From positions 33,153,732 through 33,217,731 of the forward strand of contig NC_054886.1 in the NCBI RefSeq assembly GCF_018320785.1: a DNA stretch of 64,000 bases, written 5' to 3'. This DNA is from Cheilinus undulatus. Its lineage: Eukaryota; Chordata; Actinopteri; Labriformes; Labridae. The translations under genes were made by a program, and so were the position numbers. Of the stretch, positions 22,973 through 33,762 are shown one piece after another. The notes beneath the pieces are model-generated. The model did not search any database and was not told the origin of the DNA. It was given only the letters and a program-made list of their open reading frames with translations. Numbering within the stretch: the stretch's first letter is position 1; every line of letters begins with the position of its first letter.

Positions 22973-25900
22973 TTGTCTGATTAACATGGCATCTAATTAT
23001 ATTTATGGAAAAATACACTTTTGTTCTTTGGAACCTTAGCCAACAGTCTGTACAGGACACCCGCAGAACACAATGTGCACAACATTACATTTTTTTTCAC
23101 ATAAAATTATAAATAAAAATTCCTGCAGCCATGCAGCAGCCTCATGTTTTCCTTCAGAAATGCCGGTACATTCCAGAACATTCCAGATTCTGCTCATCCT
23201 GTGAGAACGCACCGCCTCCCAACACTGACATCAGGGGTAATTCATGAATCATCAGAGGTCTACAGACACTTTAGTCTGGCACCTCTGCTCAAAGATGGTT
23301 TGTCCAGCTTGACACAGATGGCCTCTCAGACCGGGATTGCTCGTCACGTTGTTGTCCTCTAATGTCCTCAAGGACCCCAATCAAGTCCAGTAGCCCCCCC
23401 TTGATGGAGATTTGGAAAACCATGACCTGGATAAACAAGAACCTGCACACACACTCTATGACATGTCTGTTATTTCAGGAAATGTTTGTTTTCTTTGCAT
23501 CATGAATATTCTGTATCTCCTGAATTATATTATTGTTTCAAAAGAGAACTAATGTTCCAGGCTGTGTTTTAGTAGTTCAGGAAAGTCTTCTCTGGTGAAG
23601 TATTTCATAAAATCTATGTATTTCATGACATGCTTTTTTAATTTCATATAGGGTTTGTTTGTTTATAAATGTGTTTGTGATTCACAAAACATTTTTGCAT
23701 TTCATGAAATAAACAATGTCATGAAACACAAAACAATTTAATTTATTGATTAAATTTAAATTCTTTTTTTTTTTTTAATTGAAAAACATTTTGTGAACTA
23801 CAGGAACATTTTCTGAAACGTTTTTGTTTATGGAACAAAATAATTCCAGGAAATACTAAATGTTCATGATGGGCCCAAACATTTCATAAAAAACAAAACG
23901 ATTGATGTGCAGAAAATCCAAGAGATGAAAACATTTCACAAAACAGATTTTTTATTGTTGTCAATAAAAGTGATTGTAAACCACCGCAGACAGGGACACG
24001 TTTCTGCTGACAATTTGTGCTAAAAATAAAAACAAACAAACAAAAAAACAAACCCAATAACACCAGTTCAAGTCAGTTTCCAGGCTCTAGAGAGCTTGTG
24101 ACTGATAAAAATGTGAGGGTTCCCTGTGTTAGTCACAGAATGTTGATGGCAATTCACAAAAATGTTGTAAATATTCCAAAAAGTCAATCATTGCTTCAAT
24201 CTGATGCTTATTTTTTAACCCATTTAAAACTGAAAAATAGCATTACTGCAGTTTATTCTATGGCTGTTTCACCACTAAAACATGACATGCAATTCATGAA
24301 CAGGCTTTTAACAGGAAGGGATAGTGCAATGTAGGTGTGTGCACTAAAAATGATAAATTTGACTGTTTTTCTTCTAAATGAATCACTGACATTACAGAAT
24401 GCATGTTTTTATTCTGACAGAGAAAAAAACTAAAACAAACAACAATTGTAGTGGGAGTTAATGGGACATTTTGGTCCAGGAATGGCTCATTAGGGGGTAA
24501 AGTTTTAAATCAGACAACACTATAAATAATTAAAAATATAAAATAAAATAAAAAAAATGAATCATGCTTCAAATGAATTTTGTTGATATATCATTTACAT
24601 AATAAATGTTTTTTTGTGTGTGTGCATGGCTTTTATATAAAACTGATGCCATGTATTCAAGAGTTAAAATGATGAAAAAATAAAATTTTTATTTATAAAT
24701 ATTTGGTCATTTTGAAAAGGACTACAGTTGACAGTAAGTTGAAATCCAAAATCAGTATAAATTAAAGCTGCAAGCAGCATTGGACGGGTCCTCGCTCTGT
24801 CGACATCCCCCATGCCCGTTTGACCTCCACTTTGAGGGTTTCATCCCTTTTTGACCCTTTGACCTGCTCAAAGTTAGACTGAGGTGTGTCCCTGCAGCTC
24901 TGTCAGGAGCCTCAGACTTTATAATGGGTGGGTATTACGCATTCCATTTTCCCGCCTTCAGTGAGTCACATGACCAGATGCTTTGAACTGTCAATCAGTG
25001 AGTGACATCATCACCAACTGCTCTTTTTTTCAAGAGTCAAATTGACTGAAATTTTTTTGAACCTCACCTCACAGATGCCACAATTTTGACCAAATCTCTC
25101 TAAAAATTAGATATTTTTGTTTTAAATTTTGTCAGGAATCCATCCATGTCATTTTTAAAGGTGTAGGACCTTTGGATTTTTGTGTAGAGGCCCAACTGGT
25201 GCAGCTTATGTGGAGCTGAATCCTACTCACCCCATTCATTTGAATGGGAGGAGCTGTGAGAGCTTCTCTGGGGTTTACCAACTTTGAGGGCTTGTCATTC
25301 GGAAACCGTTCGAGAAACAACAAATTCCTTCAGAAATTTTTATCAGCATGGCCTAGTGTGTCTTCTATGCACGTTTCAAGCTGATACCATTTACAGCCTA
25401 AGCGGAGATAGGTTTTGTTTGGAGACCTATTTGCCTGGAAAATTTTATTTTGAAAGGCAAATTGCTGGCTTCCTGTTTGAGATAGATTAGAGGTGTCAGT
25501 GCGTGATTTGTGGGTCTCGATGAGATGAGCATTTCAATTTTGGTTTGATCTCTCTACGACATTCCTACTGGCCGTGAGGGCCGTTTTAGGGTGCCTAGGT
25601 GGCGCTAGGGAGCACATTTTGGCATGTTTAGAGTAAATTTTTTTATTTTTCAAATTTTTCGCAGAATCTAAGGTGTGTGTCAATTTTGGTGAGTTTTTGA
25701 GCGTGTTTAGGGGGTCAAATTAAGGTTTAAAGTGGTTGTGGAATAATAATAAGAAGAAAGAAACGGACGAAATACCATAGGGTCCTTGCTCTTTGGGCAG
25801 CGAGGACCCTAATTATTATTATGTAATATTTTATGGCAGTTTGTCCTTGAATAGTGTATCAGGAAGTTAAGTTTTAGAAAAAAAAAAAGAAAAAATGAAT

Positions 25901-28900
25901 GAGTAAATAAATAATTAAAACTATCAAAAAATGTATTTCTCTAGAATCTTTTAATTCATGATTTTCATAGTGGACATTTTTGTCCACTTTTTGTCCACAT
26001 TTTTTTCCCCCAATAGCTTATTAGGGTAATACATTTAAACAGTAAACTTTAGGATCTCTAAAAAAAACTCTCCCTTTGGGACAACAATGTCCAGAGTGAT
26101 ATTGGAAACCTAAGTATGGCCAATAGCATTTGTTTCTTTATGTCGGTGGTTCTTAAGCTGAGGGCTGTGACCCTCAGAGGGTGATCTGGTTGATTCTTTG
26201 CCCTTTCAGAGGCAGGCTTTATATTGCTAGTATTTTCACAGCAGCATGAGTGGAAAGTTTCCTTTTGTTTCTTTCTCTGAATTTTCAACAAGGACATGCT
26301 TTGACTCCTAAATACGTCCTACTTTGAAGACACTTTTGTGAAAATCTGAACTATGGTATTAATGTATAAGAGCTACAAAAATGAGTTTTAACATCCTGAT
26401 TAATCACATAATTTTTCTACATTTTAAAACTCCACTAATTTACATTTAAAACTGTTCATGTTTCATCTGGTATTTTTATTATGTCACAAAACAAAGTTTA
26501 CTGATTATCAGCTGAATACAGACATCCTTTTAATTTGAAATAAACAAGCATTTGTTGATTATGACATGAGCTAAACTGAAAAAGTTTGCTAAGACAGACA
26601 AAAAGGCAGGAGATGAATGCAGTAATTATGGACCTAAATCACAAAGCATTTTTAGCATCATTGCTCACGCTACTTTGTTGTGTGATATTTGTATATGCAG
26701 TGCTCTCAGAAAGTATTCAGCCCCCTTCCCTTTTTTCAGTGTGGTATTTTGCAGGCTGATGCTATAATTGAAAAAAAAAAAAATTTCTCATTGATCTAAT
26801 TCAGTCTCCCACCATGACAAAGTGAAAACAGAGACAGGTGAGGGCAAACGACACACAGGTGAGGGCAAAGGAGACACAGGTGAGGCAAAGGAGACACAGC
26901 TGAGGCAAACGAGACACAGATGAGGGAAAGGAGACACAGGTGAGGCAAACGACACACAAGTGAGGGCAAAGGAGACACAGGTGAGGGCAAACGAGACACA
27001 GGTGAGGCAAATGAGACACAGGTGAGGGCAAAGGAGACACAGGTGAGGCAAATGAGACACAGGTGAGGCAAACGAGACACAGGTGAGGCAAACGAGACAC
27101 AGGTGAGGGAAAGGAGACACAGGTGAGGCAAATGACACACAGGTGAGGGCAAAGGAGACACAGGTGAGGGCAAAGGAGACACAGGTGAGGCAAATGAGAC
27201 ACAGGTGAGGCAAACGACACACAAGTGAGGGCAAAGGAGACACAGGTGAGGGCAAAGGAGACACAGGTGAGGCAAATGAGACACAGGTGAGGCAAACGAG
27301 ACACAGGTGAGGGAAAGGAGACACAGGTGAGGCAAACGACACACAGGTGAGGGCAAAGGAGACACAGGTGAGGGCAAAGGAGACACAGGTGAGGCAAATG
27401 AGACACAGGTGAGGCAAACGACACACAGATGAGGGCAAAGGAGACACAGGTGAGGGACAGGAGACACAGGTGAGGGCACCTGCTCTGTCAGACAGCCTGC
27501 AGAGCGTTAACTTTTCCCAGACAGCTAGTGGAGGCTGAGACGGCAGGATGCCTCAAAAGTCAGGGAGTTGAAATAGACCAGAAAACAGCTCAGACAGTAG
27601 AAAGAAGTGAAGGGTCAACAGCATGTCACCCAGTTTCTTCATAGGCAAGGTGGGTCTGTTAGTGGTTCATTTGATGGAAAGTTCTGGATTATTAGTCTGC
27701 TGTTTATTCCTAACTTTGTACATACTTTATAAACTGGCTCACTCTTCACACCATATTAGCTCACATTTCTGAAGAAAACTCTGGATTCATACATTTCACT
27801 GTTGTTTTAGATAAATAATCAACGCAGGCAAATGTTTAGAACGCTGCTCTGCTCATATTCAATCAGTCAAAAAATGACTCATGTTCCGAACAGACACGTC
27901 AGGAGCAGCAGCACCAGCTGTCTGTCAGTGCCCCACTGCCCCACCTGAACAAGCCCAAGTACCTCCAGAGGAAGGAGGTGAGTAGCTGTGTGTTCACTTA
28001 ATCAATTATTATGGAGAAAAAAACATTAAAGAATAAAAAATCATTCTGAAATAAAAAGCCCATAGTCTGTATTTTTTTCAGAATGAAATTAATGGTTTAA
28101 AAAGCATCAGCTGTCTCTGAATATAATGTTTGGTCAGTAGTTTGGGACTCTCACCCCCCTGCTCTGCAGTAACAGAGAACATTTCTAGTGCATGCTGGGT
28201 GACTGCTCTCAATCCAATCATAGAAATGTTCATATTTTCTGGAAATCAGAAGATTAAATAGATTTCACCACCTGTGTGTTGTTTGCAGGGGCACCGCCTG
28301 GGATTTTGGGCCCCATGAAAAGAAATCTTACTGGGCCCTCCCACTGCCGGCTATTAGGCCAGCGGAAAATTTGGATACTGTTTTACATAAATCTGCATAG
28401 TAATGATATTTCTGACTATTATCCTCATATTTGTGAAAAGAACAACATGACAGTTACTCAGTAGGGGAAGCACTGAAAATACAATGAAATTCATTTAGAT
28501 TCAGTTATTTGCTGCAAGACTGATACTCTATAATCACAAACACATCTCTTTCTTTAAATTCTTGAACATGAAATTCTCTTAAGATTAATTACCAGAAAAT
28601 ACAAACTTAAATACAAAATAACCTCTTCCATTAAAATGAAATGCAATTATTATCTGCAGAGAAACAAATCTTAGCAAAAAACACCATCAAAAACAAAATG
28701 GCTGATGGCTTTTTATGATTTATTTTAATTTGAACATTATCATCTATGGAATAAGATGCAACAAGCAAACAAAAAAAATAGCAGGTCTTCACATGGTATA
28801 TTCTATCATATCCCTCGTGATGGCATTAGATTTGACACAGGTGAGGGTAAATGAGACACGGGTGAGGGTAAATGAGACACGGGTGAGGGTAAATGAGACA

Positions 28901-30958
28901 CAGGTGAGGGTAAATGAGACACGGGTGAGGGTAAATGAGACACGGGTGAGGGTAAATGAGACACGGGTGAGGGTAAATGAGACACGGGTGAGGGTAAATG
29001 AGACACGGGTGAGGGTAAATGAGTCACAGGTGAGGGTAAATGAGACACGGGTGAGGGTAAATGAGACACAGGTGAGGGTAAATGAGACACAGGTGAGGGT
29101 AAATGAGTCACAGGTGAGGGTAAATGAGACACGGGTGAGGGTAAATGAGACACGGGTGAGGGTAAATGAGACACAGGTGAGGGTAAATGAGACACAGGTG
29201 AGGGTAAATGACACACAGGTGAGGGTAAATGAGACACAGGTGAGGGTAAATGACACACAGGTGAGGGTAAATGAGACACAGGTGAGGGTAAATGACACAC
29301 GGGTGAGGGTAAATGAGTCACAGGTGAGGGTAAATGAGACACAGGTGAGGGTAAATGAGACACAGGTGAGGGTAAATGAGACACAGGTGAGGGTAAATGA
29401 GACACAGGTGAGGGTAAATGAGACACAGGTGAGGGTAAATGAGTCACAGGTAACAGTTGAGGGCCATCAAAGTGGGAGGGAAACCAAGGCAAGGAGAAAA
29501 CCAATAAATAAAACATGAAAAACACAGGGAGGGACACAATGAAACAATACATCAAGACAGGGAACAAACCAATCTCTGAATCTACCTACCTATCTATCTC
29601 ACATTTGGGACCACTGTGGGGACTGTGCTTGATGGACTTGCACAATTCCCCCAAAATACCAAAAGATCCACTGGGGGACAATTTTCTGTAAAGTGTGGTG
29701 AGTTTTTGTGAGCATTTTTAAGCCCCCAGATTAGTGATTCTTCTACCAGAAAAATGCATACAGATACAATAGGGTCCTCGCTGGCCCTAGGTCGGGGCTC
29801 AGGCTCTAATTACATGGAGCTTCCTTGCTAGTGCCCTTAGTGAGCTCTTCTGAAAGGTGCAACGCACACTGAACCTTTTAAACCCAGCTTCTACACTGAA
29901 ACCTCTTCAGTGGTGACCATTGTTACTCAATAATCTCTGTTTATGTGCTACAGACGGACCCGCTTTCGCCAGGCCCCCATCTAATTTGACTCCGATTGGT
30001 CAGCAATTCTTCTACTTCAATAGTGAACTTCTGAGGTGGCATGATGCTGAGGTAAAATGTGGTCTTTACTGGCCTTAGGCCTCTTTGAGGTAAAGTGATG
30101 TGCATGGATTTGTTGACTTGGTCTCTTTTAACCCCATTTTTTCTTTTTTGTTTCGGTGACAATCTATTTTTTATGGTCCGTGCTTTCTTTCAGCGTCACT
30201 GTGCCAGCCAGGGTGGACATCTGGCCTCTGTGAGTTCAAAGAGGCAATACAACCAAATTAGAAAGATGATCAAGAAAAAAGATGACTGGGAACCTATCGC
30301 TTGGATTGGAGGCACAGACGAACACAATGTAAATCATCACACACAACTCAAAGGGGATTTTTATCTAGTCAGTGTGGTTTACCTGTGTCCATTAAACACC
30401 CAACTTTCTGGCGTCTTTCCAGACCTGATGTGTTTTTTTCCTTTATTGTTATTCCTGCATGCTTTTTGCTTGCTTGTTGAATCTTTTCTGTTTTCTAGGA
30501 GGGTCGTTGGAAGTGGACTGATGGTTCCCCTTTCAAATTCAAAAACTGGTGCTTTGGGGAGCCGAGTAATATGAACAATCAGGACTGTCTGCAAATGAAT
30601 TACAGCGGTAAATAGAGACCCATACTATACCATTATGGTGGAAGAAGAAAGAGTGGAAATGGGACACAGGATAAATTAATTTCTGAATGTTTTTTAATCA
30701 ACTTGGTCATTAGAACATGTTTTGCCTAGTGCATTTTATTTGATATCTTTGAGAGCATTGCACATTCTCTAAGGCTGTTAAAGCATCTCACTTTATGACA
30801 CCTTAAATATAGTTTATGCATGTTTTGTCCTTTTAATGCTACAACATCCTCATTTCCTGTTGTTTCTGATGTTTACAGGTCAAAAATGCTGGGATGACGG
30901 TGCGTGTTGGGTTGCACGCCCCTCGGTCTGTGCTTTCAACAATACTGTGCAGATCTGA
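20847..30958 (+). CDS. Gene 2: divergent secreted C-type lectin, no prosegment exon
   Basis: Coding exons 20847-20907 (signal MKLLAVCALVCAVVALSHAN), 29954-30051, 30194-30328, 30499-30607 and 30879-30958. All are bounded by GT-AG, and they join in phase to 483 bp (160 residues). The expected prosegment exon position (20992 on) has decayed: the acceptor ctttccag is kept, but there is no donor and a stop follows. Since such exons are 36 bp with phase 1 at both ends, skipping it keeps the frame. The CTLD has GGHLASV, WIGG, GEPSN (EPN changed to EPS), QDC and CWDD. It lacks the cysteine that starts the CTLD in the other copies and has six in total. It has an added N-L-T sequon in the first CTLD exon and a C-terminal tail after SVC with an N-N-T. 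The 9-kb intron between signal and CTLD exons is packed with minisatellites. Either an unusual functional lectin or one on its way to a pseudogene. Confidence 0.78.
20992..21030 (+). pseudogene. Decayed prosegment exon of gene 2
   Basis: aactttccag is identical to the acceptor of the prosegment exons in the other genes. The following sequence (gtactgtgacgacaacacc) has lost the AAEPEP codons, has no GT donor at the expected place, and meets TAG in phase. The 36-bp minisatellite starts directly after. Confidence 0.65.
21040..21690 (+). repeat. 36-bp minisatellite (about 18 units)
   Basis: Units of gactaaaactgaaaaggata plus gaaatgactaaaatgt, with two main variants (aatgtgact, aactagact). Unit length equals the 36-bp prosegment exon length next to it, but the sequences are not alike. 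Confidence 0.92.
21701..21728 (+). repeat. (TG)n microsatellite
   Basis: Uninterrupted GT dinucleotides. Confidence 0.95.
21810..21877. repeat. 68-bp perfect AT-rich palindrome
   Basis: Two 34-bp arms, exact reverse complements with no spacer, centred on an (AT)n core; arms start gaattacttctatctaatac. An (AT)n run follows at 21887-21930. Confidence 0.95.
21887..21930. repeat. (AT)n microsatellite
   Basis: Pure AT dinucleotides just after the palindrome. Confidence 0.95.
22083..22130 (+). repeat. (TTTTG)n microsatellite and T-run
   Basis: Repeated gtttt units ending in a T-run. Confidence 0.9.
22131..24769. other. AT-rich intron of gene 2, no exon recognised
   Basis: Holds homopolymer runs (T-runs near 22257, 22950 and 23766; an A-run near 22825) and loose internal repetition of gaaacatttc/gaaatgttt words. 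No splice-bounded segment resembling a lectin exon. Confidence 0.5.
24765..25815 (+). mobile_element. Interspersed repeat (GCTGCAAGCAGC type)
   Basis: Begins aaagctgcaagcagcattgg and ends gggcagcgaggaccctaatt. The same kind of right end (agggtcctcgctggccc) recurs at 29690-29820. This family is common in fish genomes; I do not assign its class. No coding capacity seen. Confidence 0.6.
25816..26696. other. Gene 2 intron, nothing coding recognised
   Basis: Contains a hAT-like end remnant at 26145-26190 similar to 9600-9660. Confidence 0.5.
26697..26825 (+). mobile_element. Tc1-like left end
   Basis: cagtgctctcagaaagtatt followed by tgcaggctgatgctataatt and the start of a typical Tc1-like terminal region (ccaccatgacaaagtgaaaa). 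It breaks off where the minisatellite starts. Confidence 0.7.
26831..27480 (+). repeat. 20/21-bp minisatellite (about 30 units) with CAGGTGAGG core
   Basis: Units alternate between a 21-bp form (acacaggtgagggcaaagga plus g) and a 20-bp form with gaggcaaa. Every unit carries caggtgagg or a close variant. The three long minus-strand open frames here (up to about 227 codons) are repeat artefacts. Confidence 0.93.
27481..27893. other. Gene 2 intron, nothing recognised
   Basis: Unique-looking sequence between the minisatellite and the exon-like island. Confidence 0.5.
27894..27977 (+). other. Exon-like island of unknown origin (84 bp, phase 0)
   Basis: Preceded by ttccgaacag and followed by the strong donor gtgagt. 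The 84 bp are open in the frame TRQEQQHQLSVSAPLPHLNK and then PKYLQRKE; the frame is one of coding-like composition (GC-richer than the flanks). Both boundaries would be phase 0 in this frame, so it cannot join the phase 1 lectin exons of gene 2 without shifting the frame. I do not recognise the protein. It may be a stray exon carried in by a transposon or duplication, or chance. Confidence 0.4.
27978..28834. other. Gene 2 intron, nothing coding recognised
   Basis: AT-rich; includes a short gggccccatgaaaag segment near 28300 resembling hAT end material elsewhere in the window. Confidence 0.5.
28837..29452 (+). repeat. 21-bp minisatellite (about 29 units) with CAGGTGAGGG core
   Basis: Unit acacgggtgagggtaaatga plus g, a close relative of the array at 26831-27480. 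It is open in several frames on both strands (peptides such as VRVNETR) only because 21 is divisible by three. Confidence 0.93.
29690..29820 (+). mobile_element. Right-end fragment of GCTGCAAGCAGC-type repeat
   Basis: Shares the terminal agggtcctcgctggccctag region and preceding gtgagtttttgtgagca words with the end of the 24765-25815 copy. Confidence 0.5.
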
Positions 30959-31109
30959 TGCAGAGGCCTGATGTCTTTGTTTTTGCACAGTCAACACCGC
31001 TTCTGCCATCATTTTCATAGAATCTGAGCACGCTCTTCATTCTTTTGTTGTAATGCTAAATAAGAAACAATATGAAAAGTGGCACAAACAGGAGCTGGGT
31101 TGTCCCACC

Positions 31110-31790
31110 GTTCCTGGAATAAGCGCCACTTGCCACTTTTTAACTGCTTTTCGTCACTGTTTCTGCCTATTTTGCCACATTTGTTTCCACATGTGTTGAT
31201 ACATAAAACCCAGTATTGCCATGTTTAGCCAATTTTGCTGCTTTTAACCCTGTTCGTTACTTTAGCCACCCATTTTTTCCACTTGTAAATGTTTTAACCA
31301 CTTTTCGCCATTTTTTTTCCACACATTTTTGCCACTTAAATCCCTTTTTGGGAAACTTTTTAACCCATTTCTACAGCTTTTTAACTGCTTTTCACCATCA
31401 TTACCACTGTTTTTGCCATATTTTTTCTTACTTAACCTGTAATTGCTGCTTGTGTCTTTTACGCCTCTTTTAATCTCTTTTTTTGCCATTTTTAACCAAC
31501 GTGTGCCACTCTTTAACCACTTTTCACCACTTATTCTGCCAATGTTTGCCACTTTTTGCCAATTTTGACTACTTTTAACCCTGCTCCTGGCTTAAGCTGC
31601 CATATTTTGCCACCTTTTAACTGCTTTTTGCCATTTGAATTCTCCTTTTTTACATTTTTACCCATTTTGCCATGTTTATCAATTTTTGCTAATTTTTTGC
31701 TGCCTTTTCCATTTTTTCCACCTATTATTGCCACTTTTCACCATATTAATTATCCATGATGCCAGTTTAACCCATTTTTTTTCTTCACTT
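31110..31790 (-). repeat. GCCAC-type low-complexity block replacing gene 2 3' flank
   Basis: Begins right after caggagctgggttgtc, a 3' UTR segment shared with genes 1, 3 and 4. The AATAAAG-type signal those genes have next is absent here. Confidence 0.7.
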
Positions 31791-31791
31791 T

Positions 31792-32565
31792 AAAGACCCT
31801 GTAAAGTGAAAATAAATTTGTATTTAGGTTTATTGTATAACAGCTTACAGTATAATGAACCCCTAAATCAAATTTCATTCAAACAAAACATCTCTGAGTC
31901 TGTGAAATTAAGCTAAGAAATCTGCCCCAGGATTATGTGGGTGTGTCTGTTGCATAAGTTGGAGCCACGCCCCCTTGGGAGAAATACAATCTTCTCAGAT
32001 TTAGAAAATGTGAATCTGAATGTTGACCTTATGATCAGAGTGATGCTGCCTGGCTCTGGGCCACAGAAGATACAAAGTCCGTTTTCTGGCTCAAATCTCT
32101 GTTATGATAACCTTTCAAAGCAGATGGATACGCCCGTTTCCGTGTTTCTCTCTGGCGAATCCATCTTGCAAAGCTCCCATCTGAACCATTTGGGCCCGGT
32201 TAGAAAGTGACAGGACCAATCAGCAACGAGGGGCAGTACTTCACCTCACAGTGAACAGAAAAACAGCATTTAACTGACTGTTAACTTTCACTAAAGGCAG
32301 TGACATCAGCTAACAACAGACTGGACTGAGATGAACTGCTCTGTGATTTTAGATTGTAGTGTTAGAGGGGTGGGGTCATTCCCCACTGTGGGCTCATGAC
32401 ATCATGAGGCTACATATTGGCCCCGCCCACATTAAACCAAGCCAGGAAAGAGGTAAAAAACCTAAATCTAGAATTCAGTCACATGACACATATTTACGGC
32501 AACCGTATTCCAACATTTCTAGAGTGTTAAGACAAAAACTTTGGATTTCACTTTACAGGGTCTTT
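31792..32565. mobile_element. Non-autonomous DNA transposon with perfect 20-bp TIRs
   Basis: aaagaccctgtaaagtgaaa at 31792-31811 is exactly reverse-complemented at 32546-32565. The interior (774 bp in total) is non-coding; a fragment of it is found in reverse at about 2660-2850. It is inserted in a GCCAC block that continues after 32566. Confidence 0.85.
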
Positions 32566-32905
32566 CAGACAATTTTTGCCCCTTTTAACTTATTCCTGCC
32601 ACTTTTTAACCGCCTTTCATTATTCTTTAACACCCATTATTGCCACTTTTTTATTTCTTAATCCGTACTTGCTGCTTATCCTTTTTTTTTTTTTGCCTCT
32701 TTAGCCAATTCTTGTCACTCTGCAACCACTTTTCACTGCTTATTTTGACATTTTTTCCCACTTTTTAACTGCTTTTCACCTTTTTACCGCCTATTTTTTG
32801 CCGGTTTTAGCCAAATATCTGCCACTCTTGACAATTTTTTTTCAATTTTCAATTTCAGCTAAATTTTGCCACTTTTTAACCCATATTTTCTTACAGTTAT
32901 CACGG
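32566..32905 (-). repeat. GCCAC-type low-complexity block
   Basis: Continuation of the 31110-31790 block on the other side of the transposon. Confidence 0.7.
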
Positions 32906-33762
32906 GTACTTTACCCTATTCTATGGCATCCTGACAGTTGTTCACGTCATGACTTAGCTATGAAGTTTGACGTTATTGTCCAAAGGGTTAAGTTCAGTGT
33001 GCCTATCCACATTGGTTACATTACAAAAAAAGTAACTCTGTTTTAAGAAAAGGGGTTTAAATTTTGAAAATGCTATACTGTATTACCGCATCAATGAATA
33101 AAATTCTTTTTTTTGTTGCTTTTATAAAGTGATCATTATTCAGATTAAATATAAAACATGGTTTTCTCAGCTTAACTACAATGGTACATGACTTTGCTGA
33201 CCTCTATGTGGCCCCTGTTTAGCTGGGCCCTGCAAAGCTCTCCCCTTTATCCCCCCCCATGGGCGGCCTTGCTAGTAGGTGGGTAGAGTAATAGAAAACC
33301 AACAGTCAGGACATGCATGCTGCTGCTTCTGTGTTACTGTCTCATTAATTGAAAGGGTAGTTTAATTGGTGAAGTCATTCATTCTGTGAACACACAGATG
33401 TCAAACAGGTGGGTATTACTCTCTGAAAATCAGAGCCGCTCCAGACTTAGTTCAGAAGAAAAGCCTACTTTGATTAAAAAGTTGAAAACATATAAAGAAG
33501 TGCAGAAAGATATAGAATAAAACAGAAAACCACCACTGGAGTGGATGGAAGAACAGCCAAGATGGTAAAGACTCAGCCAATGATCAGCTCCAGGATGTTC
33601 AACTAGGTCCTGGGCATCTGACCCCTCCCATCTGCACCCTCCTGAGGACGTCTGCATTTGACACAGGGTGTAACAACTACACCCAAAGATGGACCAAAGA
33701 GAAGCAGCCACAGGGGAGTCTCTGGCCATGAGGAAATGTCCAGGCCACAGAAGAGTCTAGAG
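32906..33762. other. Intergenic, nothing coding recognised
   Basis: Contains another agctctcccctttatccccc segment at about 33235 as near 2390 and 19935. Confidence 0.5.

Noticed and set aside
26788-27479. Three overlapping minus-strand open frames of 207-227 codons
   Set aside because: They are the three frames of one side of a 20/21-bp minisatellite; the peptide is a pure repeat with no start context or splice sites.
27894-27977. The exon-like island as a missing prosegment exon of gene 2
   Set aside because: It is 84 bp and phase 0 in its open frame, while gene 2 exons need phase 1; the peptide has no AAEPEP similarity.
28715-29567. Open frames of 169-267 codons on both strands
   Set aside because: A 21-bp repeat without stops is open in several frames on both strands at once; not evidence of a protein.
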